Source: Xanthobacteraceae bacterium
GTDB lineage: Bacteria > Pseudomonadota > Alphaproteobacteria > Rhizobiales > Xanthobacteraceae
Assembly (NCBI GenBank): GCA_030043175.1
Contig: JASHYD010000112.1
Coordinates: forward strand, 1 to 18,631
Direction of reading: 5' to 3'
Length of the DNA: 18,631 bases
Of this stretch, positions 16,300-18,631 are shown one piece after another (positions within the stretch are counted from its first letter, which is position 1; each line of letters starts with the position of its first letter). Below the pieces are notes generated by a model that was not told where the DNA came from, searched no databases, and saw only the letters and a program-made list of their open reading frames with translations. A program made the position numbers and the translations under genes.

Positions 16300-16706
16300 G
16301 CCGCGAACGGCTCGAAGTCATTTATCCTGAATATCGGCACCAAGGCGCCCTCCGCCGTATCACCATCGGTAAGTGGATGCGGAACGCAGGTCAGCGTTGC
16401 CTCGTCTACCTTGGGACCTATCTGTGCCTTAAACGCTTCATTAAGCTTGGATTGAAATATTCTTGTGCCGCTGGCAAAGAAATTCTGAAATCTTCGCACA
16501 ATCATCAAGCCCTCTTTTAAGTTGAGCAGTCTCTGGAGCCTCTGTGATCAGAAATGCCTCAACAAATTCCTTTTTGGTCTCGGTTTGGTGACCATAATTA
16601 TTCACCCGCGTTTTTGAGCAGTTGGTTTCTGGTTGACGCAAACTTGGTTCGATTTAGTCGGCCACGCCTCCTTGGTGTGCGCTCGCAACATGCTGGCTCA
16701 AGAGGG

Positions 16707-16726
16707 GTCGGGTAAATCAACCCGAC
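16707..16726. repeat. Small perfect stem-loop
   Basis: GTCGGGT (16707-16713) pairs perfectly with ACCCGAC (16720-16726) around AAATCA. There is no T-run, so a terminator role is uncertain. It marks the left edge of the repeat cluster. Confidence 0.5.
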
Positions 16727-16867
16727 GTGTTGCCGCATAGAGCAACGCAGAATTCCAGCACGCCACGAGCGTTGGTCGCGATTGCAGGGGTAGTAAATGC
16801 GCGAATCTCACATCGCGGAAGGTCTGCGCTGGCCCTGCCGTCTTGCCAGCCTTCACCCCTGCCCAGC

Positions 16868-17086
16868 CGGAACGCCGCCGCTGCGGCCGGCGTTGGCGGT
16901 GAGGGGAAGGGACCCGTTGTGTGGCCCCGGCCGGAACGCCGCCGCTGCGGCCGGCGTTGGCTTGATGGGTGAGGGGAAGGGACCCGTTGTGTGGCCTCGG
17001 CCACCTGCCTCACCTCATAAAAAGGACCGGGGCTCCGCATGTTTGGTTATCCCGACTCGGAACGCCGCTGCCGCGGTCGGCGTTGG
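16868..17086. repeat. Three palindromic repeats with interleaved direct repeats
   Basis: Three copies of a GC-rich palindrome, at 16868-16896, 16932-16960 and 17058-17086. Each has perfect 7-base arms AACGCCG and CGGCGTT around 10 bases; copies 1 and 2 are identical and copy 3 differs at three inner bases. Between and after the first two copies a 35-base unit is repeated almost exactly (16898-16932 and 16968-17002, one mismatch), beginning GTGAGGGGAAGGGACCCGTT. The palindromes resemble REP/BIME-like intergenic elements. Each copy also happens to read GGAAC-N17-CGTT on the plus strand, the EcfG promoter spacing; copy 3 lies about 90 bases before the gene at 17174. Confidence 0.85.
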
Positions 17087-17173
17087 TTTAACGCGTGAGA
17101 CTTGTGGGCATGCCTGACTTTTATCCCGTCACCACGACAGCAGGCCGGGCGTGGATTTAGTCCTGGCCTCAAG

Positions 17174-17413
17174 ATGGCCACGCCGCTGCGAAAACGTCGT
17201 CTCAGCCCGAAAGCAAGCCGCGCGCTAGCGTTCCTTGCGAATAGGCCGTCCGGCGTCACCGAAGCGCTGCTGCTCGCCCGTGGCTTCTCCCGCCGGATGC
17301 TGCTGGGCTTGGTCAGGCAGGGGCTCGCGACCCTCACGTATGAGAGTGGTCGGGTCGGGGGGAAGGTGCAGATCACGGCGGCGGGGCGGGTCGCGCTGGT
17401 GGCCGAAGAATGA
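17174..17413 (+). CDS. Small winged-helix-like protein of unknown function
   Basis: A 79-residue basic protein beginning MATPLRKRRLSPKASRAL. The pattern LAFLANRPSGVTEALLLARG, then FSRRMLLGLVRQGLAT, then VGGKVQITAAGRVALVA reads as helix, helix-turn-helix and a C-terminal wing, like short MarR-type winged-helix domains common in Bradyrhizobium. The frame is open further upstream to 17102, but the ATG at 17174 matches the start of the diverged copy at 4969, including bases before it, which supports this choice. A clear ribosome-binding site is not seen. DNA binding is inferred from the pattern only. It is convergent with the zinc-finger gene downstream. Confidence 0.7.
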   Translation: MATPLRKRRLSPKASRALAFLANRPSGVTEALLLARGFSRRMLLGLVRQGLATLTYESGRVGGKVQITAAGRVALVAEE

Positions 17414-17469
17414 GGATTGGCGCGCTGCACTGCGCCGCCGGTGCGGCAAACGTTGGCTCGAAGCGGTGT

Positions 17470-17694
17470 TCAACCTTCAGACCGAGCAGCGTGGCGCGCG
17501 CGTCGTCGGCAAGACCGTGAGCAATAGAGCGTGTTGCTTCGTGGCGATTGAAACCAGGCGCCACAAATTGCACGGATACACAGCAACCGATGACGGCGCC
17601 GATAGTCGCGCATATAGCATTTTGCGCAAAGACCATGCGCGTACGTGCCTGGCTCGCGGCATTGTATGCAAAAGGCGCCGGCCGTAGCTGTCAT
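17470..17694 (-). CDS. Small two-site zinc-finger protein
   Basis: A 74-residue basic protein with eight cysteines in two four-Cys sets: Cys9 and Cys12 (CIQC) with Cys23 and Cys26 (GLCAKCYMRDYRRRHR), then Cys39 and Cys44 with Cys58 and Cys62 (YCSRSCRRRARH). The first resembles short zinc ribbons with GLCxxCYxRxxRR; the second resembles FCS-like or R-rich fingers of mobile-element and plasmid proteins. The spacing CxxxxC in the second set is wider than the usual CxxC. It has no signal peptide and probably binds nucleic acid. The ATG at 17694 lacks an obvious ribosome-binding site. It is convergent with the winged-helix gene, 56 bases away. Confidence 0.6.
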   Translation of the reverse strand: MTATAGAFCIQCREPGTYAHGLCAKCYMRDYRRRHRLLCIRAICGAWFQSPRSNTLYCSRSCRRRARHAARSEG

Positions 17695-18052
17695 GAATAA
17701 CTGTGACAGGCGAAGCGAAACGTCCTTGATTTTAGCCGCGCATCGAGCAAGTGCGGCAAACTCCGCGGACGAAATCGCTACTCACTATGCCACACCTTGG
17801 ACATTCTATATTGGAAGGCACGCTGCCGGCCTTGCGCCCAGGCTAAGGCGGGGCCAACGCGCAGCGCGCCTCCCATCCGCCGCACGCGCGGCTCAATGCT
17901 TACACTCCGATCCTGTCAGGTCGCATGAAGGTTTGTTCATGTCTGCGACGGCGCGCCCACGCAGCTCCAGCCCTAGCTCCGCTATTCTCCCTGAAGGGCC
18001 GGGGCTTTTCAGCCGGGATTGAACCTGCATTGCTCCCGGCCGACTGGCCGCT
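17695..18052. other. Gene-poor stretch before ligase relic 2
   Basis: No supported gene. A plus frame (17645-18022) and a minus frame (18100-17900) are open but without motif or ribosome-binding site. A small inverted repeat CGGCC/GGCCG lies near 18038-18050. The promoter of the zinc-finger gene should be in the left part, but no clear boxes were found. Confidence 0.4.
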
Positions 18053-18501
18053 ATGAGGAGGATTAAGCGTATTCCGACCGGGTTCGTCGTCCCCGCTCAA
18101 CCGGTTAAAGGCTCCAAAGCCGCCGCTCGGCGCCGACTGGGTTCAACGAAATCAAACGTGAACGGCTCCGAATTATTGTTCATCGGACTCCGGTGCGTTC
18201 GCCGCCGGGCAGCTCAACTGCCACATAGACCCGAGCGAGCATAATAAATCACAACCTCGCCGCCCGGGCTATGTTTCGACATCGTGTGAAGCACTGTGCT
18301 GCCGAAACCGCGCCGCGTCGGCACAATCACCCGCCGGGACGGCCCCACAGTGCGGCTCTACACCGGCACTGCGTACGACTGCACCGTGCAAAGCGGATCG
18401 ACAGCACCTATCGGTGCGGCCGGTGCCGCGTCTGGATCAAGGTCGCAATCCCGCCAGCATCGCTGGTGTAGCGGGAACGCAGCGAGAGTTGGAATAGGTG
18501 A
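18053..18501 (+). pseudogene. Relic of an ATP-dependent DNA ligase (copy 2)
   Basis: Pieces of a LigD-like ATP-dependent DNA ligase appear in order but in different frames. First IPTGFVVPAQPVKGSK (from 18071), then KPPLGADWV, then EIKRERLRIIV where the family has HEIKHDGYRxIV, so the catalytic KxDG is destroyed. Next comes RRDGPTVRLYTGTAYDC near 18330-18380. A large internal deletion follows, then the C-terminus RIDSTYRCGRCRVWIKVAIP, an in-frame TAG, and RERSESWNR ending at the TGA at 18499-18501. Several frameshifts and a stop make it non-functional. Like copy 1 at 7259 it is followed on the same strand, after about 34 bases, by an EcfG-type promoter. The two relics retain overlapping C-terminal regions, so they are separate copies. 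Confidence 0.8.
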
Positions 18502-18535
18502 TTTCGTGATCCGGCCCGAGTGGTCCTTTCTCGCA

Positions 18536-18560
18536 GGAACGCTCAAGGATTGCCTGCGTT
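18536..18560 (+). promoter_or_regulatory. EcfG-type general stress promoter for the edge gene
   Basis: GGAAC (18536-18540), 16 bases, then CGTT (18557-18560), an exact match to the sigma-EcfG consensus. It lies 46 bases before the ATG at 18607, close to the distance seen at the CBS gene. Confidence 0.75.
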
Positions 18561-18606
18561 GATTGATTGACCAGTCTGGGGGGTAATCATCTGCCGGAGA
18601 AATCTC

Positions 18607-18631
18607 ATGTCGAAGAAGGCTGCGGGACATC
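18607..18631 (+). CDS. N-terminal codons of a small protein cut by the window edge
   Basis: The ATG at 18607 is preceded by CCGGAGAAA at good spacing and by an EcfG promoter. Only MSKKAAGH is visible. In Bradyrhizobium, stress-induced small proteins rich in His, Lys and Ala begin similarly, so this may be one of them, but eight residues cannot prove it. Confidence 0.6.

Larger units (their letters stand above)
16300..17173. other. Gene-poor, repeat-bearing stretch after the PQQ dehydrogenase
   Basis: No supported gene. About 16430-16660 is noticeably richer in A/T than the rest of the window and holds a 66-codon minus-strand frame (16641-16441, TTG start, no ribosome-binding site) that could be a remnant of foreign DNA. 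From 16707 on come a small stem-loop and a cluster of palindromes and direct repeats, listed separately. Confidence 0.45.

Noticed and set aside
16868..17086. CRISPR array
   Set aside because: Only three palindromic units with unequal spacing (64 and 126 bases), spacers that repeat each other, and no cas genes.
16797..17117. 106-codon plus-strand frame with repeated Ala/Gly peptide
   Set aside because: It only translates the palindromic and direct repeats; no start signals.

Overview
The window looks like a chromosomal accessory stretch from an alphaproteobacterium, most likely Bradyrhizobium or a close relative in the Nitrobacteraceae. The reasons are the high GC content, the types of protein families present, sparse coding with long gene-poor gaps full of gene relics, and promoters of the alphaproteobacterial general-stress type (GGAAC-N16-CGTT, sigma EcfG). 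The assignment is inference from pattern recognition; no database was searched. There are no rRNA or tRNA genes, no intact insertion sequences and no CRISPR array.

Layout. 1-3440: a small ParB/sulfiredoxin-fold protein, then three same-strand exported proteins (a single cupin, a two-cupin-like protein and an NHL beta-propeller). 3873-4883: a zinc alcohol dehydrogenase interrupted by one in-frame amber codon. 4884-5380: gene scraps, comprising a relic of the small winged-helix-like gene found intact at 17174 and an apparent globin tail on the other strand. 5381-6538: an orphan periplasmic solute-binding protein. 6722-7159 (minus): a two-CBS-domain protein behind an EcfG-type promoter, with a DNA ligase relic just upstream. 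7679-8448: a GST-fold gene broken by a frameshift in a run of eight C. 8913-9610 (minus): a small conserved-looking protein and a secreted Arg/Glu/Gly/Tyr/His-rich repeat protein. 10547-13205: a glutathione S-transferase followed within 16 bases by a 620-residue P-loop kinase-like protein. 13403-13630 (minus): a short exported protein. 14113-16299: a PQQ-dependent alcohol dehydrogenase with a C-terminal type 1 copper (cupredoxin) domain. 16300-18631: palindromic repeats, a small winged-helix-like gene, a two-site zinc-finger protein, a second DNA ligase relic, an EcfG-type promoter and the first codons of a gene cut by the window edge.

How the parts fit. The strongest biochemical story is the periplasmic quinoprotein, whose fused copper domain could take the place of a cytochrome c as first electron acceptor. 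The clearest regulatory story is the general stress response: two good EcfG promoters, each about 30 bases after the stop codon of a decayed ATP-dependent DNA ligase on the same strand, which suggests a duplicated module. The GST plus P-loop kinase pair is the best candidate for an uncharacterised two-gene unit. At least five coding regions are broken or relic (alcohol dehydrogenase, GST, two ligases, the winged-helix copy), so the segment appears to be decaying.
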